A DNA stretch of 64,000 nucleotides from Streptomyces dengpaensis (GTDB lineage: Bacteria > Actinomycetota > Actinomycetes > Streptomycetales > Streptomycetaceae), in assembly GCF_002946835.1 (NCBI RefSeq), contig NZ_CP026652.1:434001-498000 (forward strand), given 5' to 3'. The notes beneath the pieces are model-generated. The model did not search any database, had not been told where the DNA came from, and worked only from the letters and a program-made list of their open reading frames with translations. The translations under genes and the position numbers were made by a program. Shown here in pieces: positions 7,649-17,137 of the stretch (positions are counted from its first letter, which is position 1; each line of letters begins with the position of its first letter).

Positions 7649-9019
7649 TCAGTACCGGAAATTGCTCGGGAGGTTTGCCTCGCTGCGCAGCACCTCACCG
7701 TCGGGGGAGCCGACCGCCTGAGCCGCCTGCGCCGTGACCACAATCGGCCACTGCGTCTCCAGCATGACCATCATCCCCTCGGACTTCTCCGGCACGAGGT
7801 CGGCCTGAGTGGCAGCCTCCCAGACGGGTTCTCCCATCCCATGCGAGGTCATCATGTTGGTCAGCGTGCTTATGCCCTGCAGGTAGCCGCCCGGATTCGA
7901 CGCCTCCTCGATCACGCCGACCCACTCGGTGCTCACGTTGCGGTGGTACCACGGGGGCCGGAAGGTGTTCTCTGCAACCGACCATACGGAAGGCACGATG
8001 AGGAAGTCGATGTTGGGCAGGCCCGGTGTGCTGGTCACCGAGGTGAGCGCCGTCAGCATCGAAGGATCCGGGTGGTCGAAGCTGACCGTGCCCAGGGCCT
8101 GGAAGTCATGGAGCTTGTAGACGTAGGGGACGCTGTTCCCGTGCCACGCCACGACGTCCAGCGGAGAGTGGTCGTAGGTGGCGCTCCAGAGATTTCCGGC
8201 GACCTTGTGGATCACCTCGAACGGCCGCTCTTCATCGTCATAGGCGGCAACGGGGGCACGGAAATCGCGGGCGTTCGCCAGTCCCGTGGCGCCGATGAGG
8301 CCGAGTTCCGGGAGGGCGAACGGCGTGCCGAAGTTCTCGCACACGTACCCGCGGACGAACGCCGGGGCGTCTTCCTGACCGGCGGCGCCCAGGATCTCGA
8401 CGCGGAACTTGATGCCACGGGGTATCAGGGCGACCGAGCCGGGCTCCACGCTCAGCAGACCGAGTTCGGTGTGGATGAGCAGACCGCCCAACTCGGGCAC
8501 GATCAGCAATTCGCCGTCAGCATTGCTGAACACGCGATCGGTCATGGAGGTGTCGGCCGTGTAGAGGTGGATCGCCATGCCGCTGCGCAGGGCGGGATCA
8601 CCGTTGCCGCCCACGGTCCACAGGCCCGAGACGAAATCGGTTCCTGCCGCAGGCGCCGGCCTCGGCGCCCAGAACAGCAGCCTCGGCTCTACGGGAACCT
8701 CCGTGAACGGCGGCGTGAGCAGGGTCCCGCGATCGATGCGATTGAAAGGCGGGTGCACGATCGACGGACGGATGCGGTAGAGCCAGGTCCGGCGAGTGAT
8801 CGGCCGGAGTTCGGTGAACGCCGTGCCGGACAGCAGCTCCGTGTACAAGCCGTGTGCAGGACGCTGAGGGTTGTTGCGTCCCTCCGGCAGCGTCCCCGCC
8901 AGGGCCTCACTGCTGTGCTCGTTGCCGAAACCAGTGGAGTAGCTCAGCGATGCCGCCCTCTTGCGGGCCCGTTCCCGCACCTGAGCCTCCGCCTTGATCC
9001 CCTCAGGGTTGATCGTCAT
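7649..9019 (-). CDS. hmgA: Homogentisate 1,2-dioxygenase
   Basis: An iron enzyme that opens the ring of homogentisate to maleylacetoacetate in tyrosine/phenylalanine breakdown. The 456 residues cover the whole family length. The N-terminal signature [13 protein letters not shown] and [19 protein letters not shown] are present, and the iron ligands expected from the human enzyme are visible as the His and Glu of [16 protein letters not shown] and the His of TSHGMGEP. The start is the ATG at 9019, preceded by GGAAGGA; the longer frame to 9145 overlaps an operator. No maiA or fahA for the next two steps is nearby. It is transcribed divergently from the dehydrogenase gene. Confidence 0.93.
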   Translation of the reverse strand: MTINPEGIKAEAQVRERARKRAASLSYSTGFGNEHSSEALAGTLPEGRNNPQRPAHGLYTELLSGTAFTELRPITRRTWLYRIRPSIVHPPFNRIDRGTLLTPPFTEVPVEPRLLFWAPRPAPAAGTDFVSGLWTVGGNGDPALRSGMAIHLYTADTSMTDRVFSNADGELLIVPELGGLLIHTELGLLSVEPGSVALIPRGIKFRVEILGAAGQEDAPAFVRGYVCENFGTPFALPELGLIGATGLANARDFRAPVAAYDDEERPFEVIHKVAGNLWSATYDHSPLDVVAWHGNSVPYVYKLHDFQALGTVSFDHPDPSMLTALTSVTSTPGLPNIDFLIVPSVWSVAENTFRPPWYHRNVSTEWVGVIEEASNPGGYLQGISTLTNMMTSHGMGEPVWEAATQADLVPEKSEGMMVMLETQWPIVVTAQAAQAVGSPDGEVLRSEANLPSNFRY

Positions 9020-9144
9020 TTCCAGATCCTTCCGCGTTGAACTTTGCCCGATACGTCCCGCCGTGCGGGCGTCGTGATGTTCGTGGCGCGCGCAGTCGTA
9101 GATCAAGCTGCCGTCTCGCCGACCCGTCGGGTGACCCGACCTCA

Positions 9145-9166
9145 AACTGATACTGGTCTATCAGTT
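9145..9166. promoter_or_regulatory. Dyad operator 1 of the hmgA/dehydrogenase divergent promoter
   Basis: A perfect inverted repeat, AACTGATA-N6-TATCAGTT, nearly identical to the dyad 37 bases further on. Size and symmetry suit a TetR- or GntR-type dimer. Confidence 0.75.
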
Positions 9167-9181
9167 GCCCCATCGAAGCGC

Positions 9182-9203
9182 AACTGATATACCTCTATCA
9201 GCT
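9182..9203. promoter_or_regulatory. Dyad operator 2 of the hmgA/dehydrogenase divergent promoter
   Basis: AACTGATA-N6-TATCAGCT, one mismatch from perfect symmetry and the same half-sites as 9145-9166. A 37-bp centre spacing (about 3.5 turns) between two sites suggests repression of both directions. Confidence 0.75.
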
Positions 9204-9450
9204 GTAGGGATCCGGGCTTTGCCTGGTCGTCGGAGGAGACCACTTGATCTTCCGAAACAGGGACCGCTTTGCGGGACCGACACACGGGGCGGGCATCCGA
9301 CTCGCCCTGCGCCGCCTCAAGCGGCTCTCCACCCCAGGCCAGGAATTGTCCTGAATTAATCGCACGCACGAGGTGACAGGTCGGCAGGGAAAATATTTCC
9401 TCCTGCTGACTGCTTCACGATCCCGGTATTCGATGGAGGCGTTGGACGGA

Positions 9451-10404
9451 ATGGATAACATGCGCATCGCGGTGCTTGACGATTACCAGCAGGTAGCAAA
9501 GAAGTTCGCCGACTGGGATTCCCTGAAAGCCCACGTGGAGGTATTCCACGGGCATCTTCCTGACGCGGACAAAGTTGTAGCGCAGCTAGCCGATTTCGAT
9601 GTGGTGGTGGCGATGCGAGAGCGTACGCCGTTCCCGGCCGATGTACTGCGGCGACTCAGTCAGCTGAAGCTGCTCGTCACCACCGGGATGGGCAACGCCG
9701 CCATCGACATCCCAGCCGCCAACGCACAGGGCGTCGTGGTGTGCGGCACGGACTACCCCCGTTTCTCGGCCGCGCCTGAGCTCACCTGGGCTCTGATCCT
9801 CGCTGCTGCCAAGAACATTCCCGGCGAGACGCAGCTGGTACGCGAAGGCGGGTGGCAACTGGGCGTCGGCTCTGACCTGGAGGGCAGGACGCTTGGTTTG
9901 CTGGGACTCGGCAGGATCGGATCCAGGGTGGCCCGGGTGGGCCAGGCGTTCGGCATGAAGACCATCGCCTGGAGCCAGAACCTCACAGCCGAAAAGGCCG
10001 CGGAACACGGTGTGACCGCCGTGTCCAAGCAGGAGCTGTTCACCAGCTCCGATGTGCTGTCGATCCACATGATTCTCAGCGACCGCACCCGCGGCCTCGT
10101 CGGAGCGACCGAAATTTCCTCCATGAAGCCGACGGCTCTACTGGTCAACACCTCGCGAGGCCCCATCGTGGACGAAGACGCACTGGTCGGCGCCTTGCAG
10201 GAGCGACGGATCGGCGGTGCAGCGCTCGACGTGTTCGACATCGAGCCCCTGCCGGCACACCACGTACTGCGAAGCCTGGACAACGCCGTCGTCACCCCGC
10301 ATATCGGCTACGTGACAGAAGGCAACTACGAGACCTTCTACAAAGAGGCCGTCGAGGACATCGCAGCGTTTGCCGCAGGCACGCCGATCCGCGTCCTTAA
10401 GTGA
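9451..10404 (+). CDS. D-2-hydroxyacid dehydrogenase (NAD-dependent)
   Basis: A 317-residue cytosolic oxidoreductase that interconverts a 2-keto acid and a D-2-hydroxy acid. The Rossmann signature GLLGLGRIGSRVARVGQAFG is present, as are the catalytic Arg of NTSRGPIVDE, Glu of DIEPLPAHH and His of TPHIGYVTEGNYE, so the active site looks complete. ATG 9451 is preferred because GGAGG lies 11 bases upstream; ATG 9460 (MRIAVLDDYQQ) is also possible. It heads the plus-strand arm of the cluster, opposite hmgA. An aromatic keto acid such as a phenylpyruvate relative would fit the context, but that is inference. Confidence 0.9.
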   Translation: MDNMRIAVLDDYQQVAKKFADWDSLKAHVEVFHGHLPDADKVVAQLADFDVVVAMRERTPFPADVLRRLSQLKLLVTTGMGNAAIDIPAANAQGVVVCGTDYPRFSAAPELTWALILAAAKNIPGETQLVREGGWQLGVGSDLEGRTLGLLGLGRIGSRVARVGQAFGMKTIAWSQNLTAEKAAEHGVTAVSKQELFTSSDVLSIHMILSDRTRGLVGATEISSMKPTALLVNTSRGPIVDEDALVGALQERRIGGAALDVFDIEPLPAHHVLRSLDNAVVTPHIGYVTEGNYETFYKEAVEDIAAFAAGTPIRVLK

Positions 10405-10506
10405 CACGTCCGGGATTCCATCCGGCCCCGGTCAGACAACACGGCGATCCCCTCCCTTTCAGACAACAGAAACACCCACCGAGCTCGACCACAGAAAGGT
10501 CCTTCC

Positions 10507-10998
10507 ATGAGTGACAGGCATGAAATCACCGAACTTCTTGCACGGTATGGGCAGGCACTCGAAGAACGTGACGGAGAAGCCCTCGCGGAACTGTTCGCCC
10601 AGGATGGGGAATTCCAGATATTCAGCCGGTATGGCCGAGACGACTACGTCGCACACGGCGCGGACGTGATCGGCCGCGCCAGTATCCGCGCCATGATGCA
10701 GAACAGCTCCCTGCCTGCCGGCCGCGGCATGCATTACCTGACCACCGACCACATCGTGGAAATCACCGGGGACACGGCGCGAATGCGCGCCCAGTTTGTG
10801 GTAGTGGAGTCCAATGCCGACGCTCGGCCCGAACCCGACAACGGCTGGCCCTTCGGATTCAACATGGTGCACGGGGGGCTGGCACTCACCATGATCGGCC
10901 GCTATGACTCCCACCTGCTCAGGACCGAGGACGGCTGGGTGTTCACGCTCCATCAGGTGAAGCACAATCTCCCGATGGCGCTGCCGCCGAAGAAGTAA
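10507..10998 (+). CDS. SnoaL-like / NTF2-fold protein
   Basis: A 163-residue protein with a SnoaL-like fold: an opening helix (HEITELLARYGQALEERDGEALAEL, of which ITELLARYGQALEERD is typical), then LFAQDGEF, a beta-sheet cone, and a C-terminal strand containing GWVFTLHQVKH. Members act as small isomerases, cyclases, dehydratases or ligand-binding proteins in aromatic and polyketide chemistry. The ATG at 10507 follows a GAAAGG signal. It lies about 100 bases after the dehydrogenase and 110 before the ABM-domain gene, probably in one catabolic transcription unit, although a strong hairpin separates it from the next gene. Confidence 0.82.
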   Translation: MSDRHEITELLARYGQALEERDGEALAELFAQDGEFQIFSRYGRDDYVAHGADVIGRASIRAMMQNSSLPAGRGMHYLTTDHIVEITGDTARMRAQFVVVESNADARPEPDNGWPFGFNMVHGGLALTMIGRYDSHLLRTEDGWVFTLHQVKHNLPMALPPKK

Positions 10999-11057
10999 TT
11001 CTCTCAGCGGATCCTATCCGAACATATCAGCTCCATGGCATGACAAGGCGAATAGCT

Positions 11058-11083
11058 TTCGCGGGCCGCCTGCGGCCCGCGAA
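11058..11083 (+). terminator. Strong hairpin after the SnoaL-like gene
   Basis: A perfect 12-bp stem (TTCGCGGGCCGC with GCGGCCCGCGAA) with only two loop bases. It can act as a terminator or as an mRNA-processing/stability element within the operon. Confidence 0.7.
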
Positions 11084-11109
11084 GAAGACTGAACACAGGG
11101 CGGAGAAAC

Positions 11110-11412
11110 ATGGCTGTATGGGAAGTTGTCCAGCTTACGGTCGCGCAGGGCAGTGAAGAAGATTTCGAGTCCGTTTTCCGAGCGCAGTTGCCGATCCTTG
11201 AAGAGGCCGACGGTTGTTTGGACCTGCAACTGCTCCGCGCCGTTGACCGGGAAGGCGTGTTCCTGCTCCTTGTCCTGTGGCAGTCGATGGAGCACCACAC
11301 CGTTGTGTTCGTGAAGACCGAGGGATTCACCAAGTTCTCCACCGCGGTGGCGCCCTTCTTCACCGCACCGCCCACCCCATTCCACGCGATCACCGTGATC
11401 GATGGTCTCTGA
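11110..11412 (+). CDS. Antibiotic-biosynthesis-monooxygenase (ABM) domain protein
   Basis: A 100-residue dimeric ferredoxin-like-fold protein. The pattern is WEVVQLTVAQGSEEDFESVF, then a middle section EEADGCLDLQLLRAVD and a conserved LLLVLWQSMEHHTVVF strand-helix unit. ABM proteins are cofactor-free monooxygenases or small accessory subunits that act on quinol-type aromatics and polyketides. A GGCGGAGAAAC stretch before the ATG supplies the ribosome-binding site. Its place between a SnoaL-like and a CocE-like gene suggests it handles an aromatic intermediate. The substrate is unknown. Confidence 0.8.
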   Translation: MAVWEVVQLTVAQGSEEDFESVFRAQLPILEEADGCLDLQLLRAVDREGVFLLLVLWQSMEHHTVVFVKTEGFTKFSTAVAPFFTAPPTPFHAITVIDGL

Positions 11413-11460
11413 ACAGCCGCCGTCCCACCCGATCAGCCAAGTAATGTGCGGAGAGAAATA

Positions 11461-13632
11461 GTGAGTGCATCGCAGTCAACACCTTCTGACGGGTCGCTGA
11501 CCGGTGACTTCCTTGACGGGCCCTTCGTGGGCCTGGGCTATCGGACGTCTACCCATGAGGGCGTGACCGACGAGGCGGGGAGGTTCTTCTATCAGGCCGG
11601 CGAGACGGTGACCTTCTTCATCGGCAGCCTGGTCATCGGCACCGCGGCTGCGGCTGCGCATCTGACGCTGGCGAGTCTGCGTGACAGGGCCGCGGCCGGG
11701 GATTCGGATCCCACGCTCCCGGGAACAGTCAATCGTGCGCGCTTCGTTCAGAGCCTGGGGCGGGAGGCGGACCTACGCATCGGCGTGACGATCGACAAGA
11801 CCGTCCGCGACGTGGTCAGCCTCCATGCCGAAGACATTTCGTTCGAGCGCGACGCGAACTCCTTCGCGACGTCGGACGCCGTCCGCGCGGTATTCAGCGA
11901 GCTCGGGCTCCGTTTCCGAGGATCTGCTGAGACACGCAACCACCTCCGGCGTGCTCTCGCGGGCATCAAGCTATTCCGGGACGTCAAGATCCCCACCCGC
12001 GACGGGAGCTATCTCCTGGCAGACGTCTTCCGCCCCCTGGAGGCCGGTTCCTACCCGGTCCTCATGCGGCTGGGGATCTACGGTAGAGCGTTCGAGACGG
12101 GGTCGGTCTTCAGCGAGGCAGACCACGCTGCGAGTGAGGAGAAGGAAGCCACCTGGTTCGAGAAGAACACCGACGGCATCCCCTCGTATTTCCGGTACTC
12201 GGAAAACGCGGTCAGCGCAAACGCCAGCACGTGGGTACCGCGTGGGTATGTCGTCGTCCGAGTGGACGGCCGCGGAGTGGGCAACACGCCGGGAACGCTG
12301 AATCCGTTCTCGAAGCAGGAAGCACTCGACTACTACGACGCCATCCAATGGGCTGCCGAACAGTCCTGGAGCAACGGCAGCGTCGGACTCTATGGCGGCT
12401 CGTACAACGCAACCATCCAGTGGAACGTCGCTGCTCTGCAGCCGCCCGCTCTCAAAGCGATTGCTCCCCTTTCATCGGACTCGGACGCCTATCGCGACCT
12501 GGCGTATCCGGGAGGCATCCTCCTCAAGAACTACCGCCGCTGGTGGTGGGAGGGGATGGTAGGCAAGGCAAGACGCCGGAATGCTGACGCCGTAGACTTT
12601 ATTGATGAGTTGGCCAGCCACCCGTGGGACGACGATTACTACGCGGGAGGGGGGCTCCTGTCGGCTGATTTCGCCGGCATCGACATCCCCGTCCTCACGG
12701 CGGTGAGCCAGACCTTGATGATTCACTCGCGCGCCGGTTTCGAAGCGTTCTCACAGCTGTCGTCGCCTTTCAAACAACTGCTGGTCCTGGACGCCGCTTA
12801 CAGCTCATACATGTATGAGGACTGCCGGCCCGAATTGGAAGCGTTCTTCGACCGGTTCCTCAAGGGAGAGGAGCCGGCCCGGGAGCCGTCGCCGGTCCGC
12901 ATGATCATGCGGACCGGCGACGGAGGCTTCGAATGGCGTGACGCAGCCACCTGGCCGGTTCCCGGCACGGAATACCGCAAGCTCTACCTCGCCACCGCCA
13001 GCGGGCACGGGCACGGGCACGGGCACGGGCACGGAACCATCACTGCGCACCTGCCCGAGCTCATGGGAACTGCTGAGTATTCCGCCGATGTGCAGGCAGC
13101 GGCCCCCGGGCTGCCGATGGCGGTGTTCGAATCAGCCCCCCTCGACGAGGACCTCGAGTTGGCGGGTCATTTCCGGGCCGTCTTGTGGGTCGCGTCCACG
13201 TCGGCCGACGCCGACTTCTTCGTCGCGCTACGCGTTATGGACGGTCAGCGAGAAGTCACCTACCAGACTCGCGACCCTGAATCGGTTGCCCCGCTCACCT
13301 GGGGATGCCTCAAGGCCTCGCATCGGGTTCTTGATCCCGAACGTTCCACCGCCGAGCGCCCCTGGCACACGCACCGACGAGAAGACGCCCTGCCTCTACT
13401 GCCCAACGAAGTCGTCAAGTTGGAGGTCGAAATGATGGCGGCCACCGGACGCATCGCGGCAGGACATCACCTGCGCATTGAGATTTCACCCGCTGAGGGC
13501 CGCGGGACCACCCCAGGCTGGGAACGTGACTACGACGATTCCTATCACCATGAGGCCGTCAACCGCGTTTTCACGGGTCGCCTGCTCCCCAGCTCGATCA
13601 CTCTCCCCGTAGTCCCCCGCCAGGCCCCTTAG
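11461..13632 (+). CDS. CocE/NonD-family alpha/beta hydrolase with extra N-terminal domain
   Basis: A 723-residue hydrolase. The core (about 175-500) is the CocE/X-Pro-dipeptidyl-peptidase fold with DVKIPTRDGSYLLADVFRP, VVVRVDGRGVGNTPG and the nucleophile elbow GLYGGSYNA. The C-terminal third is the jelly-roll domain of the family. The first about 100 residues are unusual: GLGYRTSTHEGVTDEAGRFFY followed by AGETVTFFIGSLVIG resembles beta-rich repeats of secreted proteins, although no signal peptide precedes it. A GGGCAC repeat encodes a Gly-His run near residues 515-525. GTG 11461 is chosen for its GGAGAG signal. It may cleave an ester or amide formed earlier in the pathway. Confidence 0.85.
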   Translation: MSASQSTPSDGSLTGDFLDGPFVGLGYRTSTHEGVTDEAGRFFYQAGETVTFFIGSLVIGTAAAAAHLTLASLRDRAAAGDSDPTLPGTVNRARFVQSLGREADLRIGVTIDKTVRDVVSLHAEDISFERDANSFATSDAVRAVFSELGLRFRGSAETRNHLRRALAGIKLFRDVKIPTRDGSYLLADVFRPLEAGSYPVLMRLGIYGRAFETGSVFSEADHAASEEKEATWFEKNTDGIPSYFRYSENAVSANASTWVPRGYVVVRVDGRGVGNTPGTLNPFSKQEALDYYDAIQWAAEQSWSNGSVGLYGGSYNATIQWNVAALQPPALKAIAPLSSDSDAYRDLAYPGGILLKNYRRWWWEGMVGKARRRNADAVDFIDELASHPWDDDYYAGGGLLSADFAGIDIPVLTAVSQTLMIHSRAGFEAFSQLSSPFKQLLVLDAAYSSYMYEDCRPELEAFFDRFLKGEEPAREPSPVRMIMRTGDGGFEWRDAATWPVPGTEYRKLYLATASGHGHGHGHGHGTITAHLPELMGTAEYSADVQAAAPGLPMAVFESAPLDEDLELAGHFRAVLWVASTSADADFFVALRVMDGQREVTYQTRDPESVAPLTWGCLKASHRVLDPERSTAERPWHTHRREDALPLLPNEVVKLEVEMMAATGRIAAGHHLRIEISPAEGRGTTPGWERDYDDSYHHEAVNRVFTGRLLPSSITLPVVPRQAP
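13003..13032 (+). repeat. Hexanucleotide repeat inside the CocE-type gene
   Basis: Five perfect GGGCAC units encode a (Gly-His)n run. Copy-number change by slippage would stay in frame and alter the length of this exposed, potentially metal-binding loop. Confidence 0.85.
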
Positions 13633-13849
13633 GCGTGCAGCGGTACATCAGTATCACCATGTGCAGCCACTGCTCATCGACGCAGATGCGGCAGTGCAAC
13701 TTGGGCGAACACAGCGCACCGCATCACCCCCCGGGGTGCGTTCTTTCGTCGTCCACCGGCAGACGGGCGGCGTCGGCCGGTGGACGAACGGCGCGCAGCA
13801 CAACACGCACCTCTTGCACCCCCAATTCTGTGGACGGAATGCCACACCA

Positions 13850-14677
13850 TGACAATCTCCACTCCTGGCAGCGTGTCCCGGACATTCGAGCTGCGTGATG
13901 GGCTGAGCATCACCGTGGACGAACGAGGTGATGCCGCAGGCGGCACCGGCATCCTGCTGCTGCACGGCGGCGGTGGAACGCAGTCGGTGGCGGAACGGAA
14001 CTGGCAGCCGCACTGTCGGAACACTCTTACGTGATCACCCCCACGCATCCCGGTTTCGATGGCCGGCCCCGGCCGGACTGGTTCGACAGCGTCACCGACC
14101 TCGCCTTGGCATATCTCGCTCTCCTCGACGTGCTCAACCTGCGCAAGGTCCTGGTCATCGGCAACTCGCTCGGCGGCTGGATCGCCTCGGACATGGCCCT
14201 GCACGACATCTACGGGCGGCTCAGCGGGTTGGTCGTGATGAACGCGGTCGGCATCAGCACCGACGGTCCCGAGAAAATCACCGACGCCAGGGCGCTTCCC
14301 CCGACCGAGGTCGGCCGCCTGGCCTTCCACAACCCGAGCCTGCTCCCCGACCCCGCCACGCTGAGCGACGCACAAGAGACGGCGGCGGCCGACAACCAGC
14401 GGCCCTGGAACTCTATGCAGGCGAGCCGTACATGCACGATCCGAAGTTGCGGCGCCGGCTGCACCGCGTCACCCTGCCCGTCCTCGTTCTGTGGGGTGAG
14501 CAGGACGGCGTCGTGCCGGCGGAGTACGGACGCGTGTACGCGGACTCGTTCGCCAACGCCTACTTGCAGCCCATCATCAACGCCGGGCATATGCCCCATG
14601 TCGAGCAGCCCGACCTGACCCTTGATGCCATCGGGGCGCTCGTCGTCGGCAAGCTGGCAAAGGTCACCATGGGGTGA
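13850..14677 (+). pseudogene. Alpha/beta hydrolase with two compensating frameshifts
   Basis: Three adjacent frames together make one hydrolase of about 275 residues: frame A from ATG 13850 with the oxyanion region LLLHGGGGTQ; frame B from about 14000 with HPGFDG and the nucleophile elbow GNSLGGW; frame C from about 14400 with LPVLVLWGEQDGVVP (acid) and NAGHMPHVEQP (His). The first shift (near 13990-14003) and the second (near 14395-14405) cancel, so the full catalytic triad would be restored if both were corrected. It belongs to the hmgA/CocE cluster by position. It is either a recent pseudogene or two sequencing errors. Confidence 0.8.
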
Positions 14678-15363
14678 CCTCACGCCCTCACTTACCGTGT
14701 TGTGACGCGTAATGGACAGGGTTTCGGAGGCTGTCCGCCTTCTCCTGGCTCACATCAAGCAGTGGTGGCAACAGCGGTTCATCTCAATTCCGGGGAATTG
14801 CCTTGCGCGGCTTGGGAACTGGAGCGGTGAACCCGCCGCCGCGATAGTCCCGCGTCCACCGGTCCCTGGCGGCCGAACGACGTAGGTCTAGGCGATATCC
14901 AGGAGCCAGCCTTCGTCGATGAGGACGATCGGTGCCATCAGGCGGCAGCCTGCCTCTGACCGCTGGAACCGGGCGGCGAAGCCGGCGGCGTGCTCGTCGG
15001 AGCACCACGCTCAACGTGATCGCGCACGAAGACCTCAAGATCCCAAACATGAGCAAGGCCCCCGCACCCAGGCCCGACCCCACTTGAGTCCGAGATCCGC
15101 CCGCGGACGATATGACGCATCGACTCACCGCCAGCACTCCAGACCCCTCGATCCAGGCGCTCCGCCCACACCCGACTGTCGGATTCTGCCGGGCAACTGA
15201 GCCGTTCGGCTGGCGAATCGCACGGCTCTGGAGGCGCACTCGCGGCACAGGCGGTCCGACGAGTGTCTGCCCGCGGGGCGATGCGTCACCTGAATCGCAG
15301 GGAGTTTAGATGATGTGTCAACTATATGGTCGGGAGCGCCGACGGCCGAGCACGGGTTGGCGG
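14678..15363. other. Mostly non-coding stretch with transposon scraps
   Basis: Apart from the TnpB scrap at 15001-15087, the minus strand at 14888-15005 reads as a plausible gene end (EHAAGFAARFQRSEAGCRL to a TAG), which I cannot name. The rest shows nothing I recognise. Confidence 0.4.
15001..15087 (+). pseudogene. Scrap of a TnpB-type (IS605 OrfB) protein
   Basis: Twenty-eight codons containing NVIAHEDLKIPNMSKAPAPR match the E-containing RuvC-II region of actinobacterial TnpB proteins (IAHEDL, with the catalytic Glu). Both flanks are lost and a TGA follows directly. Confidence 0.55.
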
Positions 15364-16086
15364 TCAGGCTGCCAGGTCACTCGACGCCGAGGCGGCGGTC
15401 CTCGCGCTGATCACGGCCCGCCCGCGTTCCGATTCCGGGAAGCGGATGAGCATCGCGCGCAGCTCCCCGGCGTCGACGTTGGCGCCGAAAGGCTCGGTGC
15501 CCGGTTCGAGCCGTACTCCTTCGGCGAGGCGACCCGCCATGACGGGCTCGAAGCCGAAAGCGTTGACGAGACGCGCGACGGTGCCGAGGTCGTCCGGGTG
15601 GTCACCGGCGATCGCGATCGCCTTGCGTCCCGCCGTTCCCGCGGGCTGAGAGCCGTCCTCGAGATCGTGGTAGCCCATGTGGTTGAACGCCTTGACCAAC
15701 CGCGCTCCGGAAAGATACGCCTGCACGATCTCGCTCGAGGAGGTGAGTGGGTCGGTGAGGTCATCGCGGATGCCGTCGACCTCCCACCAGTAGTTCATGG
15801 CGTCGATGACGAGCTTGCCCCGCAGCGCCTCGGCCGGAATCGTGCGGTACTTGCCGAGCGGGAGCGCCAGGATGACGACATCTGCCTCCGCGGCGGCCGC
15901 CGTGGTGACCGGGACGGCGCCGGGGGTGAGGACTTCGATGGTGAGTGCGATCTTGGCGGGGTCGCCCGATCCGGCGATGAGCACGCGATAGCCGGCTGTC
16001 AGGGCCAGTCGTGCCAGCACGGTGCCGACCTTCCCCGCGCCCAGGATGCCGACCGTGTGCACGGCGGCGGTGGTGGTGTTGTCCAT
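15364..16086 (-). CDS. NADPH:F420-reductase-like dinucleotide-binding protein
   Basis: A 240-residue Rossmann protein. [20 protein letters not shown] gives the nucleotide-binding loop and [15 protein letters not shown] the second strand, followed by [18 protein letters not shown] and AIAGDHPDD, the pattern of the F420-dependent NADP reductase (NADP oxidoreductase, coenzyme F420-dependent) family. Start ATG 16086 has GGAGC 4-8 bases upstream, whereas ATG 16101 has none. It follows two LLM oxidoreductase genes by about 20 bases in the same operon, so it may regenerate reduced F420 (or another reduced carrier) for them. The partner cofactor is inferred, not shown. Confidence 0.82.
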   Translation of the reverse strand: MDNTTTAAVHTVGILGAGKVGTVLARLALTAGYRVLIAGSGDPAKIALTIEVLTPGAVPVTTAAAAEADVVILALPLGKYRTIPAEALRGKLVIDAMNYWWEVDGIRDDLTDPLTSSSEIVQAYLSGARLVKAFNHMGYHDLEDGSQPAGTAGRKAIAIAGDHPDDLGTVARLVNAFGFEPVMAGRLAEGVRLEPGTEPFGANVDAGELRAMLIRFPESERGRAVISARTAASASSDLAA

Positions 16087-16105
16087 TTCTGCTCCGTTCA
16101 TGGCG

Positions 16106-17137
16106 TCAGCCTGCGAGGATGTCGCGGACCATCGGGAGCACCTTGGTGCCGTACAGCTCAACTGTGCGCAGGCGGGCGCTGATCGGCTGTGCCCCCGTGG
16201 TGTAGATGAGGTCGAAACGGCCGACGCCGAGCGCCTTGATGGCTCGGGCCATCTTGCGGGCGACCGTCTCGGGCGAGCCGATGTAGAGCGAGCCGTGCTC
16301 GATCTCGGCCTCGTACTCCTCCTTGCGGAGCGGCGGCCAGCCCCGAAGCGCGCCGATGCGGTCACGGATGACCTTGTAGTGCGGCCAGTGCAGCTCCCGG
16401 GCCTCCTCGTCCGTGTCGGCGATGAAGCCGGGCGAGTGCATTCCGACCGGGTGGGCGGTCGTGCCGAACTTGTCGGTGGCTCGCTGGTAGAGGTCGATGT
16501 AGGGCGCGAAGCGCTCCGGGCTGCCGCCGATGATGGCGATCATGAGAGGGAACCCGTAGTGCGCTGTGCGGATGACCGACTGGGGTGAACCGCCGACACC
16601 GACCCAGGTGTTCAGGTGCCCGGACTCGGTCTTGGGGAAGACGTCAGCGCTGTCGAGCGGAGCCCGCTTGCTGCCGCTCCAGGTGACGGGCTTCTCCTCC
16701 AGCAGTTTGGCGAAGAGCTCGATCTTCTCCTCGAACAGCACGTCGTAGTCGGTCAGGTCGTATCCGAAGAGCGGGAAGGACTCGGTGAAGGAGCCGCGCC
16801 CGAGGATGACCTCGGCGCGGCCGTTCGAGAGGGCGTCCACGGTGGAGAACCGCTGGAACACGCGGACCGGGTCGTCCGAGCTCAGCACGGTCACGCCGGA
16901 CGAGAGGCGGATACGGCTGGTACGTGTGGCGATGCCGGCGAGCACGGTCTCCGGAGTGGAGATCGCGAACTCCGGACGGTGGTGTTCACCGAGCGCGATG
17001 ACGTCGACGCCGGTCTGCTCCGCGAGAACGGCCTCGTCGAGGACCTGCCGGATGGCCCGCGCGTCGGACACCAGGGTGCCTGAATCGTCCTCCGGCACAT
17101 CGCCGAACGTGTCCAGACCGAAGGCGAGATCAGACAT
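16106..17137 (-). CDS. LLM-class (luciferase-like) flavin/F420 oxidoreductase, second of tandem pair
   Basis: A 343-residue TIM-barrel monooxygenase of the bacterial-luciferase-like family. Signatures are [19 protein letters not shown], then [26 protein letters not shown] and [15 protein letters not shown]. It is clearly a paralogue of the upstream gene, with the same layout and many identical motifs ([22 protein letters not shown]). Its ATG lies inside the end of that gene (8-base overlap), so the two are coupled and may form a heterodimer or act in sequence. Family members use reduced FMN or F420; the F420-reductase-like neighbour favours F420. The substrate is unknown. Confidence 0.88.
   Translation of the reverse strand: MSDLAFGLDTFGDVPEDDSGTLVSDARAIRQVLDEAVLAEQTGVDVIALGEHHRPEFAISTPETVLAGIATRTSRIRLSSGVTVLSSDDPVRVFQRFSTVDALSNGRAEVILGRGSFTESFPLFGYDLTDYDVLFEEKIELFAKLLEEKPVTWSGSKRAPLDSADVFPKTESGHLNTWVGVGGSPQSVIRTAHYGFPLMIAIIGGSPERFAPYIDLYQRATDKFGTTAHPVGMHSPGFIADTDEEARELHWPHYKVIRDRIGALRGWPPLRKEEYEAEIEHGSLYIGSPETVARKMARAIKALGVGRFDLIYTTGAQPISARLRTVELYGTKVLPMVRDILAG

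Noticed and set aside
13003..13032. Short hexamer repeat as a CRISPR-like array
   Set aside because: Units are 6 bp, contiguous and inside a coding gene; there are no spacers. No CRISPR array was seen anywhere, including near the Tn7-like genes.
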